64,000 nt of DNA from Rhyzopertha dominica (GCA_025024175.1 QCXZ01000001.1:34776942-34840941), one strand, 5' to 3'. Shown: positions 49,001-58,270, counted from the stretch's first letter. Numbers and translations are program-made. The notes: a model not told the origin generated them from the letters alone.

Positions 49001-49012
49001 ATAGCACGTGAC
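30760..49012 (-). CDS. cno: canoe/afadin, N-terminal part, five exons (partial gene)
   Basis: The join on the minus strand is 49012-48889, 33422-33123, 32896-32737, 31190-31065, 31008-30760. Introns are about 15466, 226, 1546 and 56 bp, all GT..AG, and reading phase is kept at every junction. The product is the start of afadin/Canoe, an actin-linked scaffold of adherens junctions that binds GTP-loaded Ras/Rap1. From the Met at 49002 there are about 316 codons: an N-terminal helix (1-38, containing QWNANRLDLFEL), RA1 (39-138, HGVMRFYFQD and DEKPLLVQLNW), a Lys/Arg-rich linker (139-191), a basic coiled segment (192-233, TRSISNPE and RRRRQQKLEKK) and RA2 (234-316, PYKTLLLSV and DDDECPLSIL). The RA spacing matches afadin. 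The last exon ends in phase 1, so the gene continues left; FHA, dilute and PDZ exons were not found. Identity rests on recognised motifs and splice logic, not a search. Confidence 0.95.
31065..31190 (-). CDS. cno: canoe exon: conserved SISNPE segment and basic helix
   Basis: This 126-bp exon has acceptor catttgcag and donor gtacct. It takes two bases to complete a Glu codon shared with the previous exon and ends in phase 1. It reads ELPETIFTRSISNPEAV, then the strongly basic RRRRQQKLEKKLQQF, then SKDGGPDT. This segment lies just before RA2 in afadin and is well conserved across animals. It is separated from the RA2 exon by an intron of only 56 bp, close to the minimum in insects. Confidence 0.93.
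31797..31862 (+). repeat. Partial direct copy of the adjacent MITE interior
   Basis: ttatttatgtaacaaggcag, tcaaagtggcactttat-like and gagtttggaaattga recur at about 32049-32110 within the palindromic element. This suggests an earlier, truncated insertion of the same family next to the intact one. Confidence 0.7.
31943..32261. mobile_element. Palindromic MITE in a canoe intron
   Basis: The arms of roughly 95 bp (31943-32040 and 32165-32261) are near-perfect reverse complements, sharing gttaccagtcaggtaaagta, ttttactgcctaggcagg and gagccactttct. The total is 319 bp with no coding capacity. It lies in the 1.5-kb canoe intron between the linker exon and the SISNPE exon. A transcript of this intron would fold into a long hairpin. 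Confidence 0.85.
32737..32896 (-). CDS. cno: canoe exon: basic linker between the RA domains
   Basis: This 160-bp exon (acceptor tttttgcag, donor gtagag) enters in phase 0 and leaves in phase 1. It encodes 53 residues dominated by Lys, Arg and Glu, including FRRKLSRREKKQLKKQEK, followed by an acidic SENGDVNEKDG stretch. The charge pattern matches the low-complexity linker between RA1 and RA2 in afadin. It has no catalytic motif and is probably helical or disordered. Confidence 0.88.
33123..33422 (-). CDS. cno: canoe exon: first Ras-association domain (RA1)
   Basis: This is a 300-bp, phase 0-0 exon of exactly 100 codons, with acceptor ctttcag and donor gtaagt. It starts DLEFHGVMRFYFQDSG and ends DREGRFLLKNVDDKT. 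The ubiquitin-like RA fold binds Rap1/Ras-GTP in the afadin family. The conserved KCIRV, EKFRPDMRMLS, YALYELHE and DEKPLLVQLNW blocks are all present with no break. Because both ends are in phase 0, the domain is carried by a single symmetric exon. Confidence 0.96.
35660..37597 (+). mobile_element. Rosa-type (DD41D) mariner, nearly full length, long TIRs
   Basis: The ends are cagggtcgctacaaagtat and, reverse-complemented, cattgtcgctacaaagtat, each flanked by TA (35658-35659 and 37598-37599). The TIRs extend inward for about 245-255 bp (35660-35905 and 37342-37597) with indels, far longer than the usual mariner TIR of about 30 bp. Between them lies one transposase gene broken by a frame shift and three stops. 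A second, more damaged copy is inverted at 46801-48454. Confidence 0.9.
36019..37116 (+). pseudogene. DD41D mariner transposase, broken
   Basis: The helix-turn-helix region (36019 on: TEHDRIEILMRYRRRSYSEV, FDETGGVKNRQKPGR) is cut by a +1 shift near 36238. The second frame carries HHISRKSIQKILKKEKFHPH and the first catalytic Asp in FSDEATCC. Stops follow at 36557, at 36881 (TGA where TGG would give the usual EWPARSP) and at 36988. The other catalytic blocks are QQDGAPPDF and RSPDLTPLDFFLWEYLKNRV. Counting residues between the Asp of QQDG and the Asp of TPLD gives 41, which defines the DD41D (rosa) group. Only a few mutations separate it from an open gene. Confidence 0.9.
40021..40032. repeat. 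Poly-C tract
   Basis: Twelve C's followed by aatttaatttctggctacgccactgg. I associate this type of junction with interspersed repeat ends in insects, but no further element body was recognised. Confidence 0.8.
40211..40360. mobile_element. Palindromic MITE of about 150 bp
   Basis: agggtcggttcctattctct on the left pairs with agagaaaccggccca on the right, and the arms continue inward with ttagctaaaatcaac/gttgattttagct. TA is present at both outer edges. A diverged single arm (ttttagtttaaaacagagaa, gagaagcaggccc) also occurs near 44045-44080. Confidence 0.7.
40966..41135. repeat. GTACTT-rich segment, possible hAT MITE end
   Basis: Starts cagagctggacggtagtcaa and then has many copies of AAGTACTT/GTACTT up to about 41130 (aagtactaagtacataca). 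This resembles non-autonomous hAT ends with subterminal TACTT repeats; a matching opposite TIR was not found. Confidence 0.4.
41966..41992 (-). ncRNA. Hammerhead-like core, 3' end of Penelope-like fragment
   Basis: On the minus strand CTGACGA (41992-41986) is followed by one extra T, stem II GGCTA..TAGCC with loop ACATG, and GAAA (41969-41966). The next palindrome, ttacaattgtaa, could form stem III. The extra base beside stem II and the unclear cleavage triplet weaken the call. Confidence 0.35.
42075..42260 (-). pseudogene. C-terminal tail of a Penelope-like GIY-YIG ORF
   Basis: The minus-strand frame reads KSSKLNYLEILEIYKIINE, then RNFTILNDFCSFNCPILNSL, then a stop near 42102. The LEILEIYK..N..ILND pattern matches the end of Penelope GIY-YIG endonucleases, where the intact element in this window has QFLEMIHIQKN and VNDRTDI. 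Everything N-terminal has been lost. Confidence 0.6.
42300..42326 (+). ncRNA. Hammerhead-like core, inverted copy
   Basis: Identical core to the one at 41966-41992 on the opposite strand: CTGACGA (42300-42306), GGCTA/TAGCC stem II, GAAA (42323-42326), then the ttttacaattgtaaaa palindrome. Confidence 0.35.
44309..44375 (+). repeat. Possible tRNA-derived SINE head
   Basis: tagcccagtagacagtg (44317-44333) resembles a pol III A box and gtattcgaagt (44361-44371) a B box, with ctgcctctggtgcagg between them as in degraded tRNA-derived SINEs. It does not fold as a proper tRNA by eye and is followed by a (TAA)n stretch. Confidence 0.35.
46801..48454 (-). mobile_element. Rosa-type mariner, second copy, truncated and inverted
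   Basis: The 5' end (right side) ends at 48454 with tagggtcgctacaaagtatg on the minus strand and TA outside (48455-48456). The other TIR begins inside the family's TIR at gggtaattaaaatgcatttt, so its outermost roughly 80 bp are lost. The transposase is heavily broken: readable pieces are REPIARSTVIKTLQRFDETG and RQKPGRPKVATSEESS (47960-47721). Compared with the copy at 35660 it keeps the correct frame at RPKVATSEESS but has a 15-bp deletion after TQHPQK. Confidence 0.85.
47721..47960 (-). pseudogene. DD41D transposase N-terminal piece
   Basis: An open frame of 79 codons covering the second helix-turn-helix (TVIKTLQRFDETGGVKNR, GRPKVATSEESS, ALTHHISRRSVQKI). The gene continues downstream to about 47170 only as scattered blocks in different frames. 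Confidence 0.8.
48889..49012 (-). CDS. cno: canoe exon: probable start codon and N-terminal helix
   Basis: This 124-bp exon has acceptor ctttacag and donor gtaggt. It reads one leftover base plus 41 codons and ends in phase 0 after SEPNE. An in-frame ATG at 49002-49000 begins MHGSAGDRRALERE, which fits insect Canoe N-termini and is the start chosen here. Because an acceptor precedes it and the frame is open upstream (S-R-A before the Met), there must be an upstream exon further right, either 5' UTR or a little more coding sequence; it was not located. The next residues, DLEF, come from the RA1 exon 15.5 kb away. Confidence 0.92.
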
Positions 49013-50470
49013 CTGTAAAGAAAAAAACATTAGTATTGGAATATTTTCCTGCAGTTGCGATAAAATGGTTAAAGTAATGACTGTATCTACGTGTACTAGA
49101 TTACTACAATCGCATAAAGATTGTTTCTACTCAACTGCGCCCGAAAAAAATATTAATTATAAATAATAGTTGCAGTTTTGTTAAAAAAGTCTTCCTTCGT
49201 ATTAAAAATATATTACCTTTAAAAAAGGTCATTTTCCAAGCTAATTTTATCTTAACCTTCTCCCTTAACAAGTTTAAATATTAAGAGGGGAACAAGAATA
49301 TTTTTAGATTGAAACATATACATAACTTTAGAATGGGTTGTCCAATTTAAAATGCCTAAAAGCGAATATGTAGAGAAAAAACAAAGTTGCTAATAAATGA
49401 TATGCTACATGACATTTACTCCTTAAATTATTGATCGTAGCAATTGTGACGCATCTCGTATTTTGAGAATAACGTGTCACTTGTAAAAAAAGGACGTTTT
49501 CTTAAAAATTTTATTCATGCTTTATCCGAACATAAACAAGGTTGTCTCTAAAAGGTGCTGCAAAATGCTACCACAAATTCCCGAGCCTACAATATGACGA
49601 TCTAACCTAACATACCCGAGTCTAAAAGTGGATGATTTCCGAGATAGACTGTTAAAAGTTTAATTTGCTTGTAGTTTTTCATAAATATTTTTTTAGTAGC
49701 TGGTGGTATAATGTCAGACTGTAGTTTGAGAAGCTTTATAATTTCCAGTGTCTAGACATACCAATTTATCGGTTTAGTAAAATTGATAAATAATGACAAA
49801 ATACAGACAAATTAAGAAACAATTAGTATAACCTGTACAAGATACCATAATTGTAAACACAAGAACACTATCACCAGAGAGATATTACCCAAGTGAAAAG
49901 CGTACGGCTGCTGTTTTTAACATTTATTAATAATTGTATATTTACGCATATTAGCTCCAATGTATGTCCATATTATGGATATGAATATGGTTGAATATGG
50001 TTCCATTTCCAAGCAGATAGCTTTTGTACACCACTTGACCATTTAATGCAGACTATCCTTGCAGACAGAACGTTGTTATGATGGGTGATTCAACTATTAA
50101 TCGAAATACAGTAAGTAAGCAGTTCGGCAAAATAACGTTTTCAAAACCCCAAATCTATGACGGACAGAAAAAATTAAAAATCCGATTCATGGCAGCCTAC
50201 CTTCGACCAGTGGCATTAACATTCATCTAATAGTTTCTTAAATCACTTCAGAGGATGGAGTAAACAAAAAATTATCGGAAGTATAAAACAAATTATTACG
50301 GGTGACTTGGGAAATACGGAAGATGTGGACGAGGTGGGTTCCAAAATTCCAATGCTTGACCTAAAATATATAAATATATAAATATATATATATAATATTG
50401 TTTGAATCTTTTAAAGAAGCCTTATTAGGAGGCAAGACTTTAAAAATGACGAAGGCACATTAACTCGTAA
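49013..50470. other. No gene recognised; expected canoe 5' region
   Basis: The canoe exon that must precede the acceptor at 49013 should lie here or further right. No 5' UTR exon or promoter could be identified. An AT dinucleotide-rich stretch (tataaatatataaatatata) lies near 50367-50397. Confidence 0.45.
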
Positions 50471-52485
50471 CGAGGGGTGTATCATGAGCCAAATTTTGTA
50501 CACTCAAAATTCCTATACTTAGAAAATTCATGTAATTCCTGTGCATTGAATTTTAATGTAATTAATGTAATTATATCGAAATTCCTACGAAAGTAAATCT
50601 AATTCTTGCAATTCCTAGGAATTATATCGAAATTCTTAGTAATTCCTGGAAATTTTTAGTAATTCCTAAAATTTTATGTAATTTGGAGATAATTTTCGAA
50701 AACGTACACAAGTACGGCCGCACATCAAAAACGTCTAAGCACTTTTATGCAAGAAAAAATTGAACTTTATGATGCAAAAGTCAGATTTAAGGTAACAGCA
50801 ACATTGCTCATTACTGAAATATAAATAACAACCCTCGCATTGCATTAAGTCTAGTTAGTTTTAGTGTAATAATATAATTTAAAATAAACAAAGATAGTCT
50901 ATTAAAAAATAATTAGAACATATTATAAAAATAAATGCAAATTTCTTTAATAACAAAAAAGATAAATAATACAAACGATATTATGCTAGAATAATCTACA
51001 ACAGCCAAAGAAAAATAAGAACAAATTTATAAGAGTGAACATAAAGTTCGGAACAAAATTCTTAACTTAGTCATGTATTTTTTCGATAAGCACCCGAACA
51101 GATCTCTTGGCATGAAAATTTTGTCAATGACGTCATTTGAATTATGACGTTATCATCAAGTTTTTTAAATAGCAACCCCCAATTTTTACTTTTAAAATAA
51201 AACTTAGAATTTTCTCAAGAAAATTGTTATGCACGGTACATATTCCTTTTTTATTATTACTGAATACCGAATTGAAAAGCGTATCGAAAAATTAAAGAAA
51301 AGTAAGGGATTGCCAATTAAATTGATGATATACATAGTTCAAAAACAGATGACGTCATCATTTTTATTATGTCAAAAGATGACAATTTTAAAACAAAAAT
51401 CGACCAGTTCTAGCGTTTAAAAGAAACATTATACAATTAATTATTAATTTTGTTTCCAACGTTATTATCACACTGTATTTTGTTTCTCTCTTTTATACAA
51501 TTTATCGATACCTATGTAATCCGAGCTTTTAATCTGGAATGGTTCAGATCAGATCGCAATATATGCATTAGTATTGGGAATGCTATTTTCTAAAGATAAA
51601 ACAAAGTCCAAAACTTTCTAATTGGTAACTGGATCATATTCAATTCTTTCAGTAATTCTAGTGGCATCTTGTGACAGCCATACAATTTTTGGCAAATTTC
51701 GTTATTTTAGAAAGTCACCGAGATAAGTTTGATATAAAAACATACAACATACAAAACCAGCAAGTTTTTGTCAAATTCAAGTTTTTTAGTAACAACTTTT
51801 AAAGTAGGCCATGGATTTACTTCCTTTTATCACAATGTAGACTATAAAATTTTGAACTTCATATTAAAGTCACCTTTTTAAATCTGACACCCTGCATCTC
51901 CACTAATATCAATTTTACTATGAAAATAAATTTAGATGAATCGGCCTAAATTTTGTCAAAGACTACCCAGTTAAGAAATTGCCCATGTTTTTAAAAAAAG
52001 GCTGTGTACGACACGTCTTAGTTACACACAATGTGATAGATTTTAAGGTTTAAGCATAAGCAAAATATGTAAAAGCTTAAATTTTTCTGAAAAATAAAAA
52101 ATAACATTTTTACCTCTTTCCTCGATCGAGAGACATACTTTATGCATATAATTATTTTGCACTAACAAATATGTTAGCAGTGAATAACGTGTATCTCATG
52201 CACATTCGTGTCGCATTTGTTAACTCGTGGCAAAAATCGATTCGCTCACATCAAAGGTATCGACTCGGAGTGACTATTTACGTTATTCACTGATCTATAC
52301 TCCCACAATCAGCGCCCTCTCACTGGAATTCCTTTAAATTTCTACCGTAATTCCAAGCAATTCTGCGCAATTCTTATTAATTCCACACACTTCTATGTAA
52401 TTCCATATAATTTCAAGTAATTTCCCGTAATTCCGTGCAATTCTTGGCGCGTGTACACTAAAATTCCTTAGTGATACACCCCTCG
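50471..52485. mobile_element. 2.0-kb non-autonomous element with AATTCC subterminal arrays
   Basis: The TIR cgaggggtgtatca is exact at both ends (50471-50484 and the complement at 52472-52485). Flanks actcgtaa (50463-50470) and gctcataa (52486-52493) match at 6 of 8 bases, suggesting a decayed hAT-type duplication. Inside each end lie about six AATTCC motifs (about 50505-50690 and 52320-52470), plus tgtacact(c)aaaattcct at each side. The 1.6-kb interior has only chance frames, so mobility would need a transposase in trans. Confidence 0.75.
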
Positions 52486-53438
52486 GCTCATAATTTACTT
52501 CTTACGAGGCTTTGTCTCATACTACTACGACAGGACGGCTTATTTTAAAGATTATTATATAGAAAAATGATGTTTTTTTTGCTTTTTTATTATTATAAGA
52601 ACAGATAAAAAGAATTACGTTTTATATTTGTTTAAGTCTGCGGACACAAATAAAACAATTGTAGATAAATACAAGCTATTACCGGTTTACAATACGACCT
52701 AAGCTTATTAGTCAAAACTATCCAAAGATTTATTATGCTCTGTCAATAATATATGACTTCTAAAGTTTTATGTGTAAACTATTGCATACGACAATCAAAT
52801 GCAATTAAAAACATTCAATGAACTTAATAAGCTTAGTAAGAATTGTAAACTTATAGACAGACACACGCACATATGTGCAACCTTTAATACTTGTAGACAA
52901 CAACGGTCGATCATTACAAACGAAATAATAATCTATGCCGATAAGAGCAATAACATTTTGGTAACTTTAAAGACATACGAGTATTATATCATTTAGCGAG
53001 TAGTTACAACCTGACAACGATATTTTCTCACGCTGTTGCACTTCCTCTTGTTACCAAACAAGTTCAATACTTAGTTCAGTCAAGTAGGCAGTTGGTAACG
53101 ACGCAGCATAAAACAAACCACAGCGCCAACCCTTCCTCATTCTGTATTATGTGAGGGCAACTAACTCATTATTGGGTTACACCACCATTAACCAATCCAG
53201 TCTCGAGTGTCTGGGGTTTGTCACGTACAACACTTGGTTTAGATTTACTGCGTTTTAATGAAGGCGTTTCATATAAGGGTGTGAAAAGACACAAGAAAAC
53301 AAATGTTATTACAATTAAGTTCTCGGTAACTATTAATGCTAGAGGGTCGCGGTAGATAACAATTCTTACATTGAATAAAATAGTACATAACATACAAACA
53401 TCAACAATAGCTCCACACTCTATCGCTTCTTTATAAAA
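52486..53438. other. No gene recognised
   Basis: AT-rich sequence; the short open frames carry no motif. Confidence 0.5.
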
Positions 53439-54125
53439 AAAACCGCTGCAAATTGAATCAATACTTCCACATCAAATTGTCAAAATGACATTTACGCTTT
53501 TATTTTTTATATTATACGATCAATAATGAGGCTTTGAGCATTTTTTCTTTCAACACATTCGGTTCTCGTGATATTAGCTAAATTTCATAAATTTTTAAAA
53601 TTACAATTACAAAATTATTAACTCAACAAAAAAATTACAAGAGTGCTTTTCGATCAAAAATTTAATTTTCTATATAATAGCCAAATTAAAAAAAATCGCG
53701 TGAGAAATTTTATTTTCTATCTGATGGTATTTTCATTTCTTGCATGTATTAAGTATTTTCGGAGATATTTAGGAAAAACCGGTTTTTTAAGTAACGGTTT
53801 TTGCTATCTTCTAAACAGTTTGCTGCACCGAAAATTTATAGGGACGAAAAATTCTCGCAATACTAATCACAAACTAAAAGCAAAAAAAATTTTCAAAAAG
53901 GGTAGTTACCCCATAATTTCTCCCCCTTCCCTATACCGTACTTACTCCAAAAACAATAGGTCGCTTTGGGTAGCTGAGATTTATATGTAGGTATGCGAAA
54001 TTTCAAGTTCATATGTTAAGTCTTTTTTCCTCATATTTGGTTTTGGACATTTTCGCGCATTTTAAAGCGATTGAGCAAATACAAATTTTTGAAATACAAT
54101 ACTTCCCATCCGTTGGTTGTGGAAG
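53439..54125 (+). repeat. Dispersed repeat, copy B
   Basis: Diverged copy of 7427-8290 in the same orientation, beginning aaaccgctgcaaattgaatc and sharing acttactccaaaaacaatag, ggtcgctttgggtag and cattttaaagcgattgagca. It is shorter than copy A because of a deletion in the middle. Confidence 0.8.
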
Positions 54126-55695
54126 TAATATAATCGAAAATATTAACAAGCTTCAGAAAATTAATGTTAAGGGTTATTAATAATTTTTCTTTTACATTAA
54201 AGAATGAAAAATGTAAAAATGTAATTATTGATTTAAACCTATTTTAGGCTATTATTATCAGAACTATTAGTCTAGCATCAGGATCAGTTTTAAAACAAAG
54301 CTGGTGATTGTCGATTTTCGGATTTCAGCAATGTATAAATCCGTTTTACCTATATCATTATGTACTATTTAAATGGGTAGATAATAACATATCTTTATCT
54401 TTAAATCTATAAACGTTCGTTACATGCAAATGTATACTCGTATTTGCTTCATGGTTAGGAACAACGTATGTACTTTGAGTAACAAGTGTATAATGAAAAA
54501 GGTAAGCAAAGGCAGACATACACATGTAGATAATAATAATGCAGATGTGACAAAGAGGAATTGCCTGTACAACGAAGCACAATAATCTAACAATATTGGA
54601 CACAATATGATAGATATATGTCACATCATCATTTAACTGCAGTTATGGTTAGCGCAAAAGATTGCACTATATCAGATTGTATGTAGAAAATTGTCATTTC
54701 TAAACGCTTTAGTCAAATCAGTAGGCGAGAGGTTTTTACAGACTGAATTTGGAAAAATCGATTTAAAAAATTAAGCTGAAAGCGAAATCCTCTACAAGTT
54801 CATAAGCTCCACATTTTTATAGAATGACACACATCTTAAAAAGCTTCTCCATTTGAAATTGGTTGTTCTTCTTTTACCTATATAATTATCCAGGAATCTA
54901 AATAATAAAAATGGTTATTTAGACTACTAGTACTACCACTTTCACATGTAAATAACACATGCTCAAAGTGGGAGTAATTAGCGATCCCCATAACATAAAA
55001 ATAATCTTGTCTGGAGTGGAAAAGCACTGCTTTGCGTGAAGCGAGACTTGAACTTTTGTACATTTTATGTTTTTGAAGGGATCTCATTTCTTTTTGTACG
55101 TAATCCTTTTTCTTCCGGTAGCATTTCTTGTTCGTCAGCAACGTATTTTCTTAAAGCCCCCTCCCTGTCTTAGAATCTTTGATGTAACAATTTTTGATAA
55201 GTCTGGCCAGTAAGTGATTCTAAGTTAATTAAATATATTCAGAGATCAGAAAACATGACTGAAATTTAGGAAACGGAGCCGAAATTTCCGGATGATTCAG
55301 TTTTTCCTTCCTTTATATGCTTAACACTAACTAAATGCAAAACTTGAAGTATGTGTGTCTGTTAGAAGTACCTTAGCATCATTTTGATGATCGGGGAGTA
55401 TGTCAGTGAAAATTAAGGAGCTTCGACTGGCGATAGCTGTAAATTATAGGTATAAACACTACATATGTAGTTTAAGAATATAGCTAGCTATAAGTATGTC
55501 CTCTTGGTGACTGAAAGTTCAGGTTTTTAGCTTTGTCCACAACGAAAGTGCTCCGAGTGGCACGCGGAAGAGGATAGCACGGCTGTGCTTTTCCTCTACT
55601 TGACGGAGGCCGTACCTCCAGATAAGTCGTCAAGGAATTAAGTGAAGGAAGACACTTTTCCTTTGGTAAATAAACAAGAAGAAATCTGAAAGCTT
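54126..55695. other. No gene recognised
   Basis: Mostly AT-rich. The stretch at 55540-55640 is locally GC-richer (ctctacttgacggaggccgt) but has no recognised identity. Confidence 0.45.
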
Positions 55696-55863
55696 AGTCT
55701 TTTGGGGTTAGACCGCGTCTGATTTGTAAGGGGCATCATCGGGACAGGAATAAGGTGTATGGAATTTGGTGCAAACCTGACGCGAGAAACACGTCTGAAC
55801 TGAACCAAATCGCAAAGAAGAACTGGGATTTCCTAAATCAACGCGGTCTAACCCCAAAAGACT
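55696..55863. repeat. 168-bp hairpin with perfect 23-bp arms
   Basis: agtcttttggggttagaccg (first 20 of 23 bases, 55696-55718) is repeated exactly in reverse complement at 55841-55863. The 122-bp loop is GC-richer than its surroundings and contains an open plus-strand frame (ARNTSELNQIAKKNWDFLNQ) running through the right arm. I recognise no family. It could be a small TIR element; no target duplication was seen. Confidence 0.85.
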
Positions 55864-56247
55864 ACGATTTCAATCTGATCGCGAAAGCCTACGTTCTTAC
55901 AAGAAGAAGTCTGTTATTTTTTCACTCAATAGTACTTCTTTTAAAGATGAACACTGAAGAGGCACGTAAGATTTTCAATAAGTCTTTTAATTACCATTTA
56001 GTAGTATCAATTTTCCAGAAAGCACTTCGAACGTAAGTTTTCAGAAAAAAAACCGGTAAGTCCAGTTGTTCTCCCCCAAAATATAACTGATTAGTTAGTT
56101 GGTACAGATTAATTAAAACATCTTTGATTAATTGTTGGTGTTTATTTTGTGGAGTCCTTTTGTGTTAATTTTTCTTATAGTATTTACTTGTAGGTTCTGG
56201 CTCCTTATTTTTATAAATTAAAGACACTTTCTCTAATAATATGACGT

Positions 56248-56275
56248 TTCGACCTATAATTTAGGTCTTTGTCGA
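56248..56275 (-). ncRNA. 3' UTR hairpin, degenerate hammerhead-like
   Basis: Minus strand: ttcgacaaagacctaaatta then taggtcgaaacgtcat. GACCTA/TAGGTC forms a perfect 6-bp stem followed by GAAA, as in the other cores in this window, but the preceding heptamer is CGACAAA, not CUGANGA. It is probably the related Penelope UTR hairpin; self-cleavage is doubtful. Confidence 0.3.
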
Positions 56276-56414
56276 ATATTTTATTTAGTAGATTGACAAA
56301 TTATTATGAAAATCAATATGACATTTACAATTTTGATATTAATATAAAATGTACCTTCAAGTTTGTTCCTTTGCTATCATTGTGGATGGTAAATGTGATG
56401 GTGAGAGGGTGTGT

Positions 56415-58082
56415 TTAAATTACGGTGTAGTAGGTATTACTTAGTCCTTGTATGTCAGTCCTGTCGTTTACACATGTGTTTAGGTTTTTTTGAATATGTA
56501 TCATTTCTAAAAATTGTCTTTTTTGTTTATGTTGTTCCGTAGTAATAATTTTGGTATTATCAAAGTCAAAAGTGTGGTCAGTTTGTTCTTGATGTTCTTT
56601 TAAAGCTGTGTAGTTGTTATTATTTTTATGTTGTTGTAGTCTGTTTTTTAAGTATTGTCCTGTCTGTCCTATATATTGTTTGTTACATTCTTTACATTTT
56701 ATACTGTATATTGTGTGTGTTCTTGTTTCTTTTGGTATTTTTGTTTTTAACGGTGTGTAGAATTGTTTAATTGTGTTAACTGGTTTATATGTAATTTGGA
56801 AGTTATGTGGTTTTAGTAGGTTTTTTATTTTTTGAGTGAGTGGTGGTATATATGGTAAGGTTAAGTATGTTATGTTTTTTTCTTGTTTTTGGTACTGAAT
56901 ACTATTGTATAGTTTTTCTGTTTGTTGTTTTATTGAGTCACTTATTAATTTAGTGGGGTAGTTGTTATTTTTTAGTATTTTAGTAATGGTATGTAAAGTT
57001 TCAATTCTAAGTTCTGGACTAGTTAATTTTATTATTCGTTGTATAGTGTTGTTTAGGACAGCTATTTTTTGTCTGTAGGGGTGGTTAGAATGGTAATTTA
57101 GTAGTCTTCCCGATGCAGTTGGTTTTGAATACCATTTTGTGAGAATTTTGTTATCCTTTTTAATTAGTGTAAGGTCTAGATAGTTAATTGTGTTTTTCTT
57201 TTCTGTCTCTATGGTAAATTGTAATTTTGGATGATAACTATTAAACAAATTTAAAATTTCGTTTATTTTGTCTCTTGGTATTATTAAGAATAGATCATCT
57301 ACATATCTTGTATAAAATTGTATATAATTTATTTTGTTTGTTATTGTTATTTCTAGATCTTCCATTATTATTTGTGCTATATTGCTTGAGATGGGTGATC
57401 CCATTGCTACCCCATCTATTTGTTTATAATAGTTGTTCTTAAATTGGAAATAATTTGAAAATAATGTAAAATTTAGTGCTTCTATAAATTCTGTTTTTGG
57501 GATATTTGTATATTGTTCTATTTCTTGCCAATTTTTTGTGATAATTGGTTCTATTAATGTTATTGGTATATTAGTATAAAGAGAAATTACATCTAGAGAA
57601 ATCATAATGTGATTATTAGGAATATATATGTTGGAAATTTTGTTTTTAAATTCGAAAGAGTTTTTAATATAAAATTGGTTTTTATTAATAATGTTTTTTA
57701 AAATACTGTTCAAGAATTTTTCCAGGTTGTATGTTGGTGATTGTATGTTGTTTATTATAGGTCTGAGAGGGATATTTGGTTTGTGTATCTTTGGTTGTCC
57801 GTATATTTTTGGGGGTAAAGCATTATATATTATAAGTTTATATGCTATTTCGTTAGATATATATTGCTGTTTTTTCCAATATTGTATCATTTTGTTGTTT
57901 TTACGTTGTGTGGTGTTCGTGATGTTGTTTTTAATTATGTTGTATATTGTTTTGTCATTTAATAGGTCATGCATTTTTTGTTCATATGATACTGTGTCCA
58001 TAATTAGAGTCATGTTAGATTTATCAGGTTTTAATATAGTGATTTGTGGGTTGTTTTTAATGAAAGTTTTGGTTTTTTTCAT
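56415..58082 (-). CDS. Penelope-like reverse transcriptase/GIY-YIG endonuclease
   Basis: A 555-codon uninterrupted frame, counted from the first Met. Motifs in order: ITILKPDKSN (14-23) and YGQPKIHKP (94-102), typical of Penelope RTs; RT motif A, SLDVISLYTNIP (162-173, Asp164); motif B, DGVAMGSPISSN (223-234); motif C, YVDD (260-263); then KPTASGRLLNYHSNHP (320-335). A GIY-YIG nuclease ends the protein: IYSIKCKECNKQYIGQT (458-474) with the Penelope CxxC (Cys463, Cys466), Arg481 and Glu526. The RT copies element RNA and the nuclease nicks the target. The frame stays open upstream of the Met to 58289, with Penelope-like residues (FFAIPI, NIENQIQHLP), so the true N-terminus is longer and has been cut by the 5' inversion. 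Confidence 0.93.
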   Translation of the reverse strand: MKKTKTFIKNNPQITILKPDKSNMTLIMDTVSYEQKMHDLLNDKTIYNIIKNNITNTTQRKNNKMIQYWKKQQYISNEIAYKLIIYNALPPKIYGQPKIHKPNIPLRPIINNIQSPTYNLEKFLNSILKNIINKNQFYIKNSFEFKNKISNIYIPNNHIMISLDVISLYTNIPITLIEPIITKNWQEIEQYTNIPKTEFIEALNFTLFSNYFQFKNNYYKQIDGVAMGSPISSNIAQIIMEDLEITITNKINYIQFYTRYVDDLFLIIPRDKINEILNLFNSYHPKLQFTIETEKKNTINYLDLTLIKKDNKILTKWYSKPTASGRLLNYHSNHPYRQKIAVLNNTIQRIIKLTSPELRIETLHTITKILKNNNYPTKLISDSIKQQTEKLYNSIQYQKQEKNITYLTLPYIPPLTQKIKNLLKPHNFQITYKPVNTIKQFYTPLKTKIPKETRTHTIYSIKCKECNKQYIGQTGQYLKNRLQQHKNNNNYTALKEHQEQTDHTFDFDNTKIITTEQHKQKRQFLEMIHIQKNLNTCVNDRTDIQGLSNTYYTVI

Positions 58083-58270
58083 TATATTGTTTATTGTCTT
58101 TGTCTTATGACTGTTCTGGTTTTGTTTTATTTTGTTTTTGAAAGTTGTTAATGTGTATGTTAGTTTGTTGCGTATTGTATTAGTTTGTTCTGTCGGGAGG
58201 TGTTGTATTTGGTTTTCTATGTTAGGTATAATATTGTGTATTGGAATTTGATGTGTTTGTGTAATAGGGA

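Noticed and set aside
51127..51365. Two TGACGTCA sites inside the 50471-52485 element
   Set aside because: No promoter context; they lie within a non-coding transposon and may be chance.
57691..58110. Plus-strand open frame of 139 codons rich in Phe, Ile and Leu
   Set aside because: It is the antisense of the Penelope ORF; its hydrophobic composition follows from A-rich codons on the other strand.
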